A stretch of 64,000 nt of DNA from Lachnospiraceae bacterium (GTDB lineage: Bacteria; Bacillota; Clostridia; Lachnospirales; Lachnospiraceae). The notes below the pieces were generated by a model. It was not told the origin of the DNA, searched no databases, and was given only the letters and a program-made list of their open reading frames with translations. The translations under genes were made by a program, and so were the position numbers. Location of the stretch: the NCBI GenBank assembly GCA_015057625.1, contig SVDZ01000013.1, forward strand, positions 1-64,000. The letters are read 5' to 3'. Below are positions 26,532 to 35,582 of this stretch, piece by piece. Position 1 is the stretch's first letter. Each line of letters starts with the position of its first letter.

Positions 26532-28325
26532 TCATGCCTCCCCGTCTTTATAATATTTATTTAATACAAATGCCATCATAGTAATGTCGTCAAACTGATT
26601 GGCATCGCCAACATAAGCATCCAGACTTTGTTTCATTCCTGTAATTATGTCCTTGATGTTGCAGTCTTTATACTGGTTAAGAGCATCCTGCATTCTGTCT
26701 TCTCCAAACAACTCAGCATCTATGTTTTGAGCTTCGGTGACACCGTCGGTATATACAAACAGGCAATCGCCGGGATTAAGCTTGAATGAGTGCTCATCGA
26801 ATTTCATTCCTTCCATAACTGCTACAGCTGGAGAATGTTTGTATTTGCTAAGTTCAAAACTTCCATCTTTTCGCTTGATCGCCGGGTGTTCGTGACCTGC
26901 GTTTGCAGCAAGGCCTTCGCCGGTTTCTAAGTCAATTAGAGCCAGCCATACAGTAACGAATAGGCTTGATTCATTTCCTTCACAAAGCTGGTTATTAACA
27001 TTTTTTAAAGCTTCTGAAGGCGTATCCCCCATGCTCATTCTGTTTTTGATAAGAGTCTTTGCAATAACCATGAATAATGCGGCTGGAACACCTTTTCCCG
27101 ATACGTCTGCCATAACTAAAGCTATGTGTTTATCATCTACGAAGAAGAAGTCATAGAAATCGCCTCCCACTTCTTTGGCAGGATTCATGCTTGCGTAAAC
27201 ATCCAGTTCCGCTCTGTTAGGGAAAGGAGGAAATACGCTTGGAAGCATATCAGACTGAATTCTGGTAGCAACATTGAGCTCAGCGGCAATTCTTTCTTTT
27301 TCTGCATTTATGGTAGCTATTTCATTGATGTATGTATTGATAGAGTTGATCATGGAAACTACATCGTCAGCCAAAGCCTCAATCTCGTTTCCGGATTTTA
27401 TACGCTCTAAGTGATTGATTGCTTTCTCACTGTTTTTGTTATCGCCGTATTTTTGTACACTCTTTTGAACTATCTTTAAAGGCCTGATGTTAAAGATATA
27501 AATCAATACCAGACATAAAACTGACAGAAGAATCTGGAGTAAAACAAAGAATCCTACACCGGTTGTTGTCTGGGAAGAAACCTCTTCATTGAAGTCCTTT
27601 AAGTCAAATGTGACACCGAGAATATAGTGGCGGTTTCCAATAGAAGTGAGGTAGTTATATTTGTCAATGAAATCACCGTTGGTTACAAGGTAGTCTTCGT
27701 TGTCAACTGCCTGACTTGAAGAGTGTTTCTGAGTTTCATTACTTTGAACTGTAACTCCGAGAATGTAGGCCTGTCCATATTCTGTTCCGCGGACCTTGTC
27801 TCCCTTGGCACCATTTAAAATAAACATAACATCATTGTAATCTTCAGATACTGATGCACAATATAAATAGCTGGTGTTGTAGGCTACAGTGATGCTGTTA
27901 AATGAAGCTAAAATCCAGTTGTACATAATCTCTGCGTACATTTTTTGATCCTCAGCCGGAAGTGCAATTATATCCTGGATAGTGGCATCGGATAAAATGA
28001 AACCGTTATGTTTTGATACAAATTCTTTTGCCTTTTCATTGGTTTTAACACTGGTATCATACTCAAGATTGAGAGTGTCAGAATTGGTGTACCAATAGTT
28101 TAATAACCACTCCCATGCGGGGTAATCCTTAATGATATTTTCTGTTTCCTCGGAAATTTGGGAGGCGAGAGTCTCCTTTTGATGTGTTACAGCGCTCTTG
28201 TATACTCTTTGTAAAATGCCATATGCCATAAGACCGGTTATGAGAACACCTATGACAAAGAATATGGCAACCTGAAATACAAGACCTTCCTTGTACCTTT
28301 TCTTAGTAGTTAAGTCATCTTTCAT
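26532..28325 (-). CDS. Membrane PP2C/SpoIIE-type phosphatase with HAMP-like linker
   Basis: A signalling Ser/Thr phosphatase of about 597 aa. An N-terminal membrane segment (residues ~15-38) and a second one (~280-300) flank an outside sensor domain. A HAMP-like/coiled-coil stretch follows (to ~370), then an RsbU/SpoIIE phosphatase domain: MNPAKEVGGDFYDFF, LVMADVSGKGVPAALFM, NAGHEHPAIK, VYTDGVTEAQN, QFDDITMMAF. The metal-binding Asp and Gly residues are intact. Start 28325 is chosen because GGGAGAG lies 6 nt upstream; an earlier ATG at 28340 overlaps it. A STAS-protein partner is likely by family, but none is adjacent. Confidence 0.92.
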   Translation of the reverse strand: MKDDLTTKKRYKEGLVFQVAIFFVIGVLITGLMAYGILQRVYKSAVTHQKETLASQISEETENIIKDYPAWEWLLNYWYTNSDTLNLEYDTSVKTNEKAKEFVSKHNGFILSDATIQDIIALPAEDQKMYAEIMYNWILASFNSITVAYNTSYLYCASVSEDYNDVMFILNGAKGDKVRGTEYGQAYILGVTVQSNETQKHSSSQAVDNEDYLVTNGDFIDKYNYLTSIGNRHYILGVTFDLKDFNEEVSSQTTTGVGFFVLLQILLSVLCLVLIYIFNIRPLKIVQKSVQKYGDNKNSEKAINHLERIKSGNEIEALADDVVSMINSINTYINEIATINAEKERIAAELNVATRIQSDMLPSVFPPFPNRAELDVYASMNPAKEVGGDFYDFFFVDDKHIALVMADVSGKGVPAALFMVIAKTLIKNRMSMGDTPSEALKNVNNQLCEGNESSLFVTVWLALIDLETGEGLAANAGHEHPAIKRKDGSFELSKYKHSPAVAVMEGMKFDEHSFKLNPGDCLFVYTDGVTEAQNIDAELFGEDRMQDALNQYKDCNIKDIITGMKQSLDAYVGDANQFDDITMMAFVLNKYYKDGEA

Positions 28326-28522
28326 ATCCATCTCTCCCATTTAAATAAATAGTTTTTCTGAATTAAAATTGTAGTGGATTACATACTATAATTATACATT
28401 TAAAATGAATTAATTGCTATAAATTTTATGAGATGAAGACATTTTTATACATATTTTTTTAGCAGCAGTAATGGAAGAAAAATAAAAAAAGTAAGGAACA
28501 TTTTTATAGATTTTTATGTGCT

Positions 28523-28552
28523 TTGGATTTATAATTTAACTATATTTATAAT
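28523..28552 (+). promoter_or_regulatory. Possible sigma-A promoter of EIIC-EAL gene
   Basis: TTGGAT (28523-28528), 18 nt, TATAAT (28547-28552), about 70 nt before the ATG. The -35 is weak. The rest of the divergent gap 28341-28522 is AT-rich with no other feature seen. Confidence 0.38.
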
Positions 28553-28626
28553 GAGCGGAAATACATAAATACATATATAAGAGATTTCCAAAAAAGTAAC
28601 CTCGAAGTGACGAAACGGAGGTCAAT

Positions 28627-30720
28627 ATGGAGAAAAAAATAGGAATAAAATCTTTTGTTCGTAGAGTTGAAGGACTTACTATTGTTCGGGCTGTGCGCAA
28701 TGCACTCATACATATTACCCCTATAGTTTTAATAGGTGCGTTTGCATTGATTTTTAAAACCCTTCCTATCATAGCTTATCAAAATTTTATAAATACATTT
28801 CAGGATGGTATTTTGGTACAGCTTTTTGATACGTCATACATGGGAACTATGGGGATATTATCTGTGTACATGACTTATGCGGTAAGCAGATCTTATATGA
28901 AGATAAAAGGTAAATCTCAGACCCAGGAGGGTGGAGCGATTATCTCATCTATAGTGTCTTTTTTCATTGTAACAGGAATTTATTTACCTGATTTTGGAAT
29001 AGAGCATATGGGTGTGAAGTCTATGTTTCTTGCCATAGTAACAGCTCTTGGTGCATCAGCTATGTATTTTAAACTAACAAATTTTATGAGTGCGAGAAAA
29101 ACAACACCATTCTTGATTGGTGCTAACAGGGCGTTTAACAAGATGTTGTCGACTATATTCCCTATCATGGCAGTTGTTTCTTTTTTTTCTGTTGCCAATA
29201 TTATAATTATAACTGTTTTTAAGGTGGATTCATGTCGCTCACTTATGATTAATTTCTTTAACGGACTTTTCTCATCAGGGGAAGTTGGATTTTTTAAAGG
29301 ATATATGTTTGTTATAGTGACATCTCTTCTTTGGTTTTGTGGTATTCACGGAAGTGACACCCTTGAGGGAGTTATGCAAACTTATTTTGTTCCGGGACTT
29401 GCTGAGAATCAGGCAGCAGTAGCTGCAGGTACAGCTCCATCAACAATTTTGACAAAGGAGTTTTTTGATTGTTTTGTTTTTATAGGTGGATGTGGCGCAA
29501 CTATTTGTCTTCTCATATCTATTTTTATATTTTCCCGAAGCCGTGTTAGAAGAGGAATAGGTTTGGCTGCAGCGTTTCCAATGGTGTTTAATATAAATGA
29601 ACTTATGGTATTTGGGCTTCCTATTGTATTTAACATCACAATGCTAGTACCATTTTTGCTTACTCCATTAGTATTATATACTATTTCCTACTTTGCCATA
29701 GCATCGGGAATTGTTCCCCATATTACAACTGAGGTTGTCTGGACTACACCTATTTTTATGGGAGGGTATCACGCCACAGGCACAGCTGCAGGAGCAATCT
29801 TACAGCTGGTTAACGTGATTGTGGGAATATTGATTTATGCACCGTTTGTACGCTACATGGACAAAACCGCGCTTGAAAGCGCAAAAGATAATTATGAGTC
29901 TTTTATTAAATTCTTTAAAGAAAATGAGCAGTCCATGTCAAAGATTACTTTGACTGAGTTGGAAAATGTATATGGAGATTTTGCAAAAGATTTGTGCAAT
30001 GATATGAAATACGGTTTGAGAAGGCAGGTTGTATTAGCTTATCAGCCACAGTATCATTATGATGGACATTGCATTGGAGCAGAAGCGTTGCTGAGATGGG
30101 AACATCCGGTTCTTGGAGTGATTTATCCTCCGCTGGTTATAAAACTGGCAGAGGAAGGTGGATTCCTGGCTGAGCTGGAAGAAAAGATAGTAGAGCAGGC
30201 TATATCAGACAGACCTGAAGTGCTTGCCAGATTTGGAGAGAATATTAAGATATCAATCAATGTAACTGCAACAACAGTAGTTACTCCAAGATACATTCAG
30301 TTCTGCAAGAGTGTTAACGATAAAACTCCATTTGCTGATATGAATATCTGTTTAGAAGTAACAGAACAGTCAGAAATCTTTTTTACCGAAGATACCATAA
30401 AAGCATTGAGAGAATTGCGAGAAATGGGATTACTTCTAGCTATTGATGACTTTTCTATGGGCCAGACATCAATTCAATATCTTCAGGATAGTTTGTTTGA
30501 TATTATAAAATTAGACGGATCACTGGTGAAAGGATTGTTAACCCGCAAGAATGCAAGAGACATTATATTATCAATTGTAAATCTTGCAAATTCACTTCAG
30601 CTTACAGTATTGGCAGAGTATGTTGATTCAGAAGAGAAGCGTAGTATGCTCCATGATATTGGCTGTGATAATTATCAGGGATATTTATATTCCCCAGCTG
30701 TATTTTTGGACGATAAATAA
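28627..30720 (+). CDS. PTS EIIC-like membrane domain fused to EAL c-di-GMP phosphodiesterase
   Basis: A 697-aa fusion. Residues ~1-425 are a cellobiose/lactose-type PTS EIIC domain with about ten membrane segments. The sugar-site motifs are retained: GIHG with His241 and NINELMVFGLP with Glu325. Residues ~445-697 are an EAL domain with EAL (Glu486), INVT, LEVTE, DD (607-608), IKLDG, AE and QGYLY, so the known metal and catalytic residues appear present. The loop after DD reads DDFSMG rather than DDFGTG. No EIIA or EIIB domain is attached or adjacent. It probably reads a sugar and adjusts c-di-GMP, but this is inference. It lies divergent to the phosphatase gene. Confidence 0.92.
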   Translation: MEKKIGIKSFVRRVEGLTIVRAVRNALIHITPIVLIGAFALIFKTLPIIAYQNFINTFQDGILVQLFDTSYMGTMGILSVYMTYAVSRSYMKIKGKSQTQEGGAIISSIVSFFIVTGIYLPDFGIEHMGVKSMFLAIVTALGASAMYFKLTNFMSARKTTPFLIGANRAFNKMLSTIFPIMAVVSFFSVANIIIITVFKVDSCRSLMINFFNGLFSSGEVGFFKGYMFVIVTSLLWFCGIHGSDTLEGVMQTYFVPGLAENQAAVAAGTAPSTILTKEFFDCFVFIGGCGATICLLISIFIFSRSRVRRGIGLAAAFPMVFNINELMVFGLPIVFNITMLVPFLLTPLVLYTISYFAIASGIVPHITTEVVWTTPIFMGGYHATGTAAGAILQLVNVIVGILIYAPFVRYMDKTALESAKDNYESFIKFFKENEQSMSKITLTELENVYGDFAKDLCNDMKYGLRRQVVLAYQPQYHYDGHCIGAEALLRWEHPVLGVIYPPLVIKLAEEGGFLAELEEKIVEQAISDRPEVLARFGENIKISINVTATTVVTPRYIQFCKSVNDKTPFADMNICLEVTEQSEIFFTEDTIKALRELREMGLLLAIDDFSMGQTSIQYLQDSLFDIIKLDGSLVKGLLTRKNARDIILSIVNLANSLQLTVLAEYVDSEEKRSMLHDIGCDNYQGYLYSPAVFLDDK

Positions 30721-30758
30721 GCACGAGGAAGAGAGTATTCATATAAACAGTTTAAAAA

Positions 30759-30806
30759 AAAGACAGATGCGTTAGTGATTTACAAATCACTAACGCATCT
30801 GTCTTT
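30759..30806. terminator. 23-bp perfect palindromic terminator
   Basis: The 23-nt arm 30759-30781 is fully complementary to 30784-30806, with a 2-nt centre. On the minus strand it is followed by eight T, so it is strongest for the GH16/Fn3 operon; it also ends the EAL gene. Confidence 0.93.
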
Positions 30807-30831
30807 ATGCTGACGCATCCGCTCGCGCGCG

Positions 30832-30851
30832 AAGTGTCGCAAGCGACACTT
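30832..30851. repeat. GC-rich hairpin beside terminator
   Basis: AAGTGTCGC, AA, GCGACACTT: a perfect 9-bp stem. It is preceded by CGCTCGCGCGCG, unusually GC-rich for this window. On the minus strand it directly follows the Fn3 gene stop. Confidence 0.7.
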
Positions 30852-30856
30852 TGTTC

Positions 30857-31438
30857 TTATTTGATTTTTTTAACTTTAGACCATTTGCTGTAGTGTTTTG
30901 TTCCGGCAACTTTGATGTAAGCTCTTGCTTTTGCGTAGTATTTCTTTCCGGATTTGAGTCTCTTGATCTTTTTTGTAAGTTTAGTAGTAGTTACACTCTT
31001 GGTAACTTTCTTTTTGAATTTTTTGCTTGTAGAATATTTAATTTGATATCCTGTTGCGTATTTAACTTTTTTAAGCTTAATCTTCGCTGTATTTTTAATT
31101 CGTTTAGCCTTTTTAATCTTAGCTTTTGCTAATTTTACAGAGGAGATTTTCTTCTGGTCGGAAGCAGAAATATTGCTGTTTCCACCATTGTTGCCACCGG
31201 AGTTGTTATTTCCTGAAACAGAGGTCGTTTCATTGAACTGGTCGCCGTATGGATTTGTAACAATATCACCGTCCTGATTTTTTGTCGTCTGCGTCTGTGT
31301 ACTGAAATGCTCTATAAATGGATTTGTAACTTTATCTCCGTCATCATCTGCAGAGCAAGTAGCGGCTGAAGGAGTAAGTAAACATCCAACTAATAATGTG
31401 GCGCAAATAGAAATAGATAATTTGTTTTTGAAATTCAT
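30857..31438 (-). CDS. Secreted Lys-rich Fn3-like protein
   Basis: A 193-aa exported protein with a signal peptide (residues 2-30; LLVGC may be a lipobox, otherwise cleavage after ATCSA). Two copies of a GDxVTNPxxxxF motif follow near residues 35-65, then a Gly/Asn-rich linker. The C-terminal ~95-residue Lys/Tyr-rich fibronectin-III-like domain (VKYATGYQIKYSTSKKFKK...) closely resembles the last domain of the GH16 enzyme just upstream. The ATG at 31438 is 6 nt from AAGGAG; an ATG at 31441 is closer. With an 11-nt gap after GH16, it belongs to the same operon. It is likely a cell-wall or polysaccharide-binding accessory. Confidence 0.82.
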   Translation of the reverse strand: MNFKNKLSISICATLLVGCLLTPSAATCSADDDGDKVTNPFIEHFSTQTQTTKNQDGDIVTNPYGDQFNETTSVSGNNNSGGNNGGNSNISASDQKKISSVKLAKAKIKKAKRIKNTAKIKLKKVKYATGYQIKYSTSKKFKKKVTKSVTTTKLTKKIKRLKSGKKYYAKARAYIKVAGTKHYSKWSKVKKIK

Positions 31439-31452
31439 CATTAACTCCTTTA

Positions 31453-32916
31453 CTATTTAATTTTTACTTTTTTAGCTTTTGTCCAAGAACTTTTTACCTG
31501 CTTACCGGCAGAATCTGTTTTGTAAGCTTGAATTTTGAAGTAGTATGTCTTCTTAGACTTAAGTGATTTGATTGTAAGTGAACTCTTTGTAGTAGACTTT
31601 GTTTTTACTTTCTTTGTTACTGCTTTGTTAGTGCCGTATTTGATAATGTAACCTGCAACTTTTTCTGATGAGGACATCTTAATTGTGGCTGTTTTTTTCT
31701 TCTTGCTCTTAAGAGATGAAATCTTAGGTTTCGCAACGTTTACTTTGTTCCACTTAGCATATAAGTTAAGAGTGTCCAAATCAGTAGGCTGATTGAAGTT
31801 AAATGCTGTGCCCGCAGATGTGTACCAACCGCCAAAAGTATATCCTGCTTTTGTAAGTGAAGGCGCTTTTAATAAGTTACCCTTCGTTACAGTAGCAGTA
31901 GAAACAACTTTGTTGTCGCTGTAGTACGAAACTTTAGTGTCAAGAACAGGCTTAACAGGTTTGTCGATGTTGTCCCAAATTGAAGATTTTTTCCAAGTTC
32001 CTGTGTAAGAAGCGCCCGGAGTTTTTGACTGGTTCTGGTAAACACGGATGTAATCAACATACATAGTTGTGCCTTCCCATGTAGAATATGGCTCAACACC
32101 ACCTATGTAGTTTCCGCCGATTGCCACGTTTAAAATAAAGAAGAATTCGTGACCGTTGAACTCGTCGCTTGCTGAACTCATTACGTTGATTGTGCCGATT
32201 TCTTTATCATCAATAAAGAATGTGAGTCTTTCTGAATTCCATTCGAATGCGTAAATGTGCCAGTCATCGATTGATCTTCCGTATGGAATAGTACGAGATT
32301 TTCCGCCGTCGTAACAATGATTGTATTCATCGCCTATGTTCCAATGGAGTGTTGAATTAACTACGTCACTGATGTTTGCGTGTTCCATAATATCTATCTC
32401 ACCGCAATATGGCCATCCCTTAGGATCGTTGTCTCCAAGCATCCAGAATGCAGGCCAGACACCTCTTTGCATACCGTTGTCAAACTTGATGGCAGCTTCG
32501 ATACGTCCGTATTTGAAATCCTGCTTTTTAGAAGTCTGAATTCTTCCTGAAGTATATGTTCCGTCAGTTTCTCTCTGGGCGTGGATTGCTAATGCTTTTC
32601 CGTCGTCTGTAGTGTGTCTGTCATCACTCTGAATGTCAGCGATGTAAACATTTTTAGGGGAAGAAGAGTATTCTTCTTTCTCGTTGTTTCCCCAACCGTT
32701 ATTATTTCCATGTTCGTAATTCCATGTGTCTGTGTCGAGGGTTTCTCCGTCAAATTCATCGCTCCACACAAGATCTTCAAATGTGTACCCGCGGGCTATA
32801 GTTTCCGCGCTGGATGGGTCCGGTTTTGCCATAACCCCTGAAATAGTGAGGGGTGAAACTGCAAGTGATAATGAGAGTAATGATACTCCTGCTAATTTTG
32901 TGATTCTTTTTCTCAT
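31453..32916 (-). CDS. Secreted GH16 beta-glucanase with InlB-type and Fn3-like modules
   Basis: A second family 16 glycoside hydrolase of 487 aa. A signal peptide covers residues ~1-30. The GH16 domain (~45-295) carries EIDIME with Glu173, Asp175 and Glu178. A Listeria-Bacteroides/InlB B-type repeat (GYTFGGWYTSAGTAFNF, then LYAKW) lies at ~325-395. A Lys-rich Fn3-like domain forms the C terminus. It differs from the 14.8-kb GH16 in all accessory modules. The ribosome-binding site is AAGGAGG. It is 33 nt from the end of PBP1A, which is on the same strand, with no terminator between. The likely substrate is a beta-1,3/1,4-glucan. Confidence 0.93.
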   Translation of the reverse strand: MRKRITKLAGVSLLSLSLAVSPLTISGVMAKPDPSSAETIARGYTFEDLVWSDEFDGETLDTDTWNYEHGNNNGWGNNEKEEYSSSPKNVYIADIQSDDRHTTDDGKALAIHAQRETDGTYTSGRIQTSKKQDFKYGRIEAAIKFDNGMQRGVWPAFWMLGDNDPKGWPYCGEIDIMEHANISDVVNSTLHWNIGDEYNHCYDGGKSRTIPYGRSIDDWHIYAFEWNSERLTFFIDDKEIGTINVMSSASDEFNGHEFFFILNVAIGGNYIGGVEPYSTWEGTTMYVDYIRVYQNQSKTPGASYTGTWKKSSIWDNIDKPVKPVLDTKVSYYSDNKVVSTATVTKGNLLKAPSLTKAGYTFGGWYTSAGTAFNFNQPTDLDTLNLYAKWNKVNVAKPKISSLKSKKKKTATIKMSSSEKVAGYIIKYGTNKAVTKKVKTKSTTKSSLTIKSLKSKKTYYFKIQAYKTDSAGKQVKSSWTKAKKVKIK

Positions 32917-32949
32917 AAAGTAATTCCTCCTTTGTTTTGTGTAGAAACA

Positions 32950-35391
32950 TTATTCACTCTTCTTTTTCTTTGAGGAAGTAGTAGCCTTCTCAGTGGAAGA
33001 GTCAGTTGTTTTTGAACCGCCATGGTATGTGCAATACTTGGTAGGTTCATCTCCCTTACTGTAGGTTTCTGTTCGTGTTGAAGGACAATTTGAAGTGGCG
33101 ATATTTCCTGAAGAATTACAGATTTTCAGTTCGACCACGTCGTCACCCTTTTCAAATTTTTTGTCTTCATATCCCTTTTTCTCGTCGATTCGGTTCATAA
33201 TCTTTGCCCATAATCTTTCGTGATAAGCTTGATCCCAACCTAAATCTTTGTTTTCATCAAAACCTGTCCAGATTGAAGCTGCAAGATATGGAGTGTATCC
33301 GCAGAACCATAAGTCGTATGAACTTGAAGTGGTTCCTGTCTTTCCGGCTGCGGCCATAGAACCTGCAAGCTTACATGCACGTCCGGTTCCTTCAGTTACA
33401 ACGCTTTCCATAGCAGTTGTGAGAAGATCTGCTGTGGATTCCTTTAAAACCGTGTGAGTAGTAGGAGTAGTGTTGTCGAGAAGAATACGTCCGTCTTCAT
33501 CGACTACCTGAGAATAGAATACAGGTCGTGTGTAAACACCCTTGTTTGCGATAGTAGCGTAAGCTGCTGTCATTTCAAGGTTAGTAACACCGTCTGTAAT
33601 ACCACCGAGAGCAAGAGCCTGTTGGATATCTGATACAACAGAACCATCTTCTTCGGTACGTCTCGAAACTAATGTGGTGAGACCAAAATTCTCAAGGTAA
33701 TCAAAACCAAGTTTTGGTGTAATATCTGTGAGTACCTTAACGGCACATACATTCATTGAATCTGCGATAGCTTTCTTAACGGTAACTGATCCTCTGTAAC
33801 CTTTATACCAGTTGTTAACAGGACGTCCGTTTTTGTATTTAAATGGCTCGTCCACAATCTTGGTGTTGAGGTTATAACCCATAGTGTCTATGGCAGGAGC
33901 ATAAGTAGAAAGTACCTTGAAGGTTGACCCCGGCTGTCTTGTTGACTGAGTAGCTCTGTCTAATGAAAGACTGACTTTTTTGCTTCCGCGTCCACCTACA
34001 ATTGCTTTTACATAACCTGTTTTAGGATCCATTACTGTAAATGAAACCTGAGGCTGAGGAGTGTAGTACAATGTCTCAAATTCCTGATCGCCTTCAGCCA
34101 GTCCCTTTGGATGAAGATATTTTTTGTACTGTTTAACGCATTTTTTGGCCTCTTCTTTAGAGTTGAAGATGAGCTTGAATGCGGATTCTCCCAACAATGT
34201 TTTATGATAGTAAGTTATATAGCTTTCTGAATAGTTATCTGAACTTCCGTCTGCATGGAGAACGGTGTATGCCCAGTTGATAGACCAGTATACATTTGAA
34301 GGATAGTTGGAATCGTCGGACAATTCCTGATCACAGATTTTCTGAATATCTGAATCCATAGTGCTGTATACCTTAAGTCCGCCACTGTAAAGTGCGTTGT
34401 ATGCCTGGGTGTATGTGTAGCCTTTCTGTTCCTGTAAATCACCGAGAACCTGATTGATTACTTCATCTACAAAGTAAGAATAAGTGCTGTTGTCTTTCTT
34501 TGTGATTTTTGCATCAACGGACTGGATTTTGTCATATACTGAATCATCTAAAGCTTCCTCGTACTGTTCCTGAGTGATGTGACCGTTGTCTCTCATATAT
34601 TCGAGAATGGTGTCACGTCTTTGTTTGTTTTTCTCAGGATGAGTAATGGGATTGTTTGCGCTTGGGTTCTGTGTAATGGCAGCGATAATTGCACATTCGG
34701 AAATGGAAAGGTCGCTGACGTTTTTGTTGAAATATCTAAGAGAAGCTGCCTGAACTCCTAATGTGTTTGCACCAAGGTTGATGGTGTTTAGGTATGTCTC
34801 CAAGATGGTTTCCTTTGATGTTTCTTTTTCAAGTTGAACTGCCAGATACTGCTCCTGAATCTTTCTTCTTAAGGAATCTCCGAGAGAGTTCTCTTCAGTC
34901 CAGTCTGTAAATACGTTGTTTTTTAATACCTGCTGAGTAATAGTACTACCACCCTGTGAAGGATAACCTCTATTGATAACCGCCTGGAAGATAGCACGTC
35001 CGATACCCTGAAGGTCAATACCGTTATGTTCGTAGAAACGTTCATCCTCGATATCTATAAATGCCCATTTTAAATATTCAGGTACATCTTTGATTGATAT
35101 TTTGATTCTGTTTGAACCTGAAGTTACAAGCTTGGCCATAGATTTGTTATCCTTGTCATACACTGTTGTGGAATATGAGGATGGAACTATAGATACTTCG
35201 TTGATAGAAGGAGCTGAATCTATAAGTCCTTTTATCATGCCAAGGCCAAGAAAACCTGCGGTTACAACCGCAAGAATTATAGTGTATAAAAGAAATTTAA
35301 AGAGTGAGAAAAGAGAACGTGTAGCTAATTTGTTCTGATTTGACACTAATTCCTTTTGTTTGTCCATTGTTTTTTTGTAACTGAAATTCAT
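32950..35391 (-). CDS. Class A penicillin-binding protein 1A
   Basis: A bifunctional peptidoglycan glycosyltransferase/transpeptidase of 813 aa. A membrane anchor lies at ~26-50. The GT51 domain has EDERFYEHNGIDLQG and GGSTITQQVLKN. The transpeptidase domain has SxxK GSTFK (Ser489, Lys492), SMN and KTGTT. The C-terminal tail is Ser/Thr/Lys-rich. Start 35391 is used because the next in-frame ATG upstream (35412) overlaps AGGAGG itself; the 10-nt spacing is slightly long. It probably leads a three-gene run with GH16 and the Fn3 protein. Confidence 0.95.
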   Translation of the reverse strand: MNFSYKKTMDKQKELVSNQNKLATRSLFSLFKFLLYTIILAVVTAGFLGLGMIKGLIDSAPSINEVSIVPSSYSTTVYDKDNKSMAKLVTSGSNRIKISIKDVPEYLKWAFIDIEDERFYEHNGIDLQGIGRAIFQAVINRGYPSQGGSTITQQVLKNNVFTDWTEENSLGDSLRRKIQEQYLAVQLEKETSKETILETYLNTINLGANTLGVQAASLRYFNKNVSDLSISECAIIAAITQNPSANNPITHPEKNKQRRDTILEYMRDNGHITQEQYEEALDDSVYDKIQSVDAKITKKDNSTYSYFVDEVINQVLGDLQEQKGYTYTQAYNALYSGGLKVYSTMDSDIQKICDQELSDDSNYPSNVYWSINWAYTVLHADGSSDNYSESYITYYHKTLLGESAFKLIFNSKEEAKKCVKQYKKYLHPKGLAEGDQEFETLYYTPQPQVSFTVMDPKTGYVKAIVGGRGSKKVSLSLDRATQSTRQPGSTFKVLSTYAPAIDTMGYNLNTKIVDEPFKYKNGRPVNNWYKGYRGSVTVKKAIADSMNVCAVKVLTDITPKLGFDYLENFGLTTLVSRRTEEDGSVVSDIQQALALGGITDGVTNLEMTAAYATIANKGVYTRPVFYSQVVDEDGRILLDNTTPTTHTVLKESTADLLTTAMESVVTEGTGRACKLAGSMAAAGKTGTTSSSYDLWFCGYTPYLAASIWTGFDENKDLGWDQAYHERLWAKIMNRIDEKKGYEDKKFEKGDDVVELKICNSSGNIATSNCPSTRTETYSKGDEPTKYCTYHGGSKTTDSSTEKATTSSKKKKSE

Positions 35392-35419
35392 TTTGTCATA
35401 GCCTCCTAACATCTAATAC

Positions 35420-35448
35420 ATTATAACAAAAACCTAAAATTAAATAAA
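35420..35448 (-). promoter_or_regulatory. Promoter of PBP1A gene
   Basis: On the minus strand, TTTATT (35448-35443), 17 nt, then TATAAT (35425-35420), with TGT before the -10 (extended -10). It places the start of transcription near 35413, just before AGGAGG. Confidence 0.5.
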
Positions 35449-35582
35449 GAGAAATATCTTATATAAATAAGAAGAATTAGTGAAAGATTTGTCGCTATTG
35501 AAAAATAAGATAATAAAATGTAAAATGAAGTCTGTTAAGGTCAAATAAATATGCGGAAAATGATAGAAATCCAGAGGTGATT

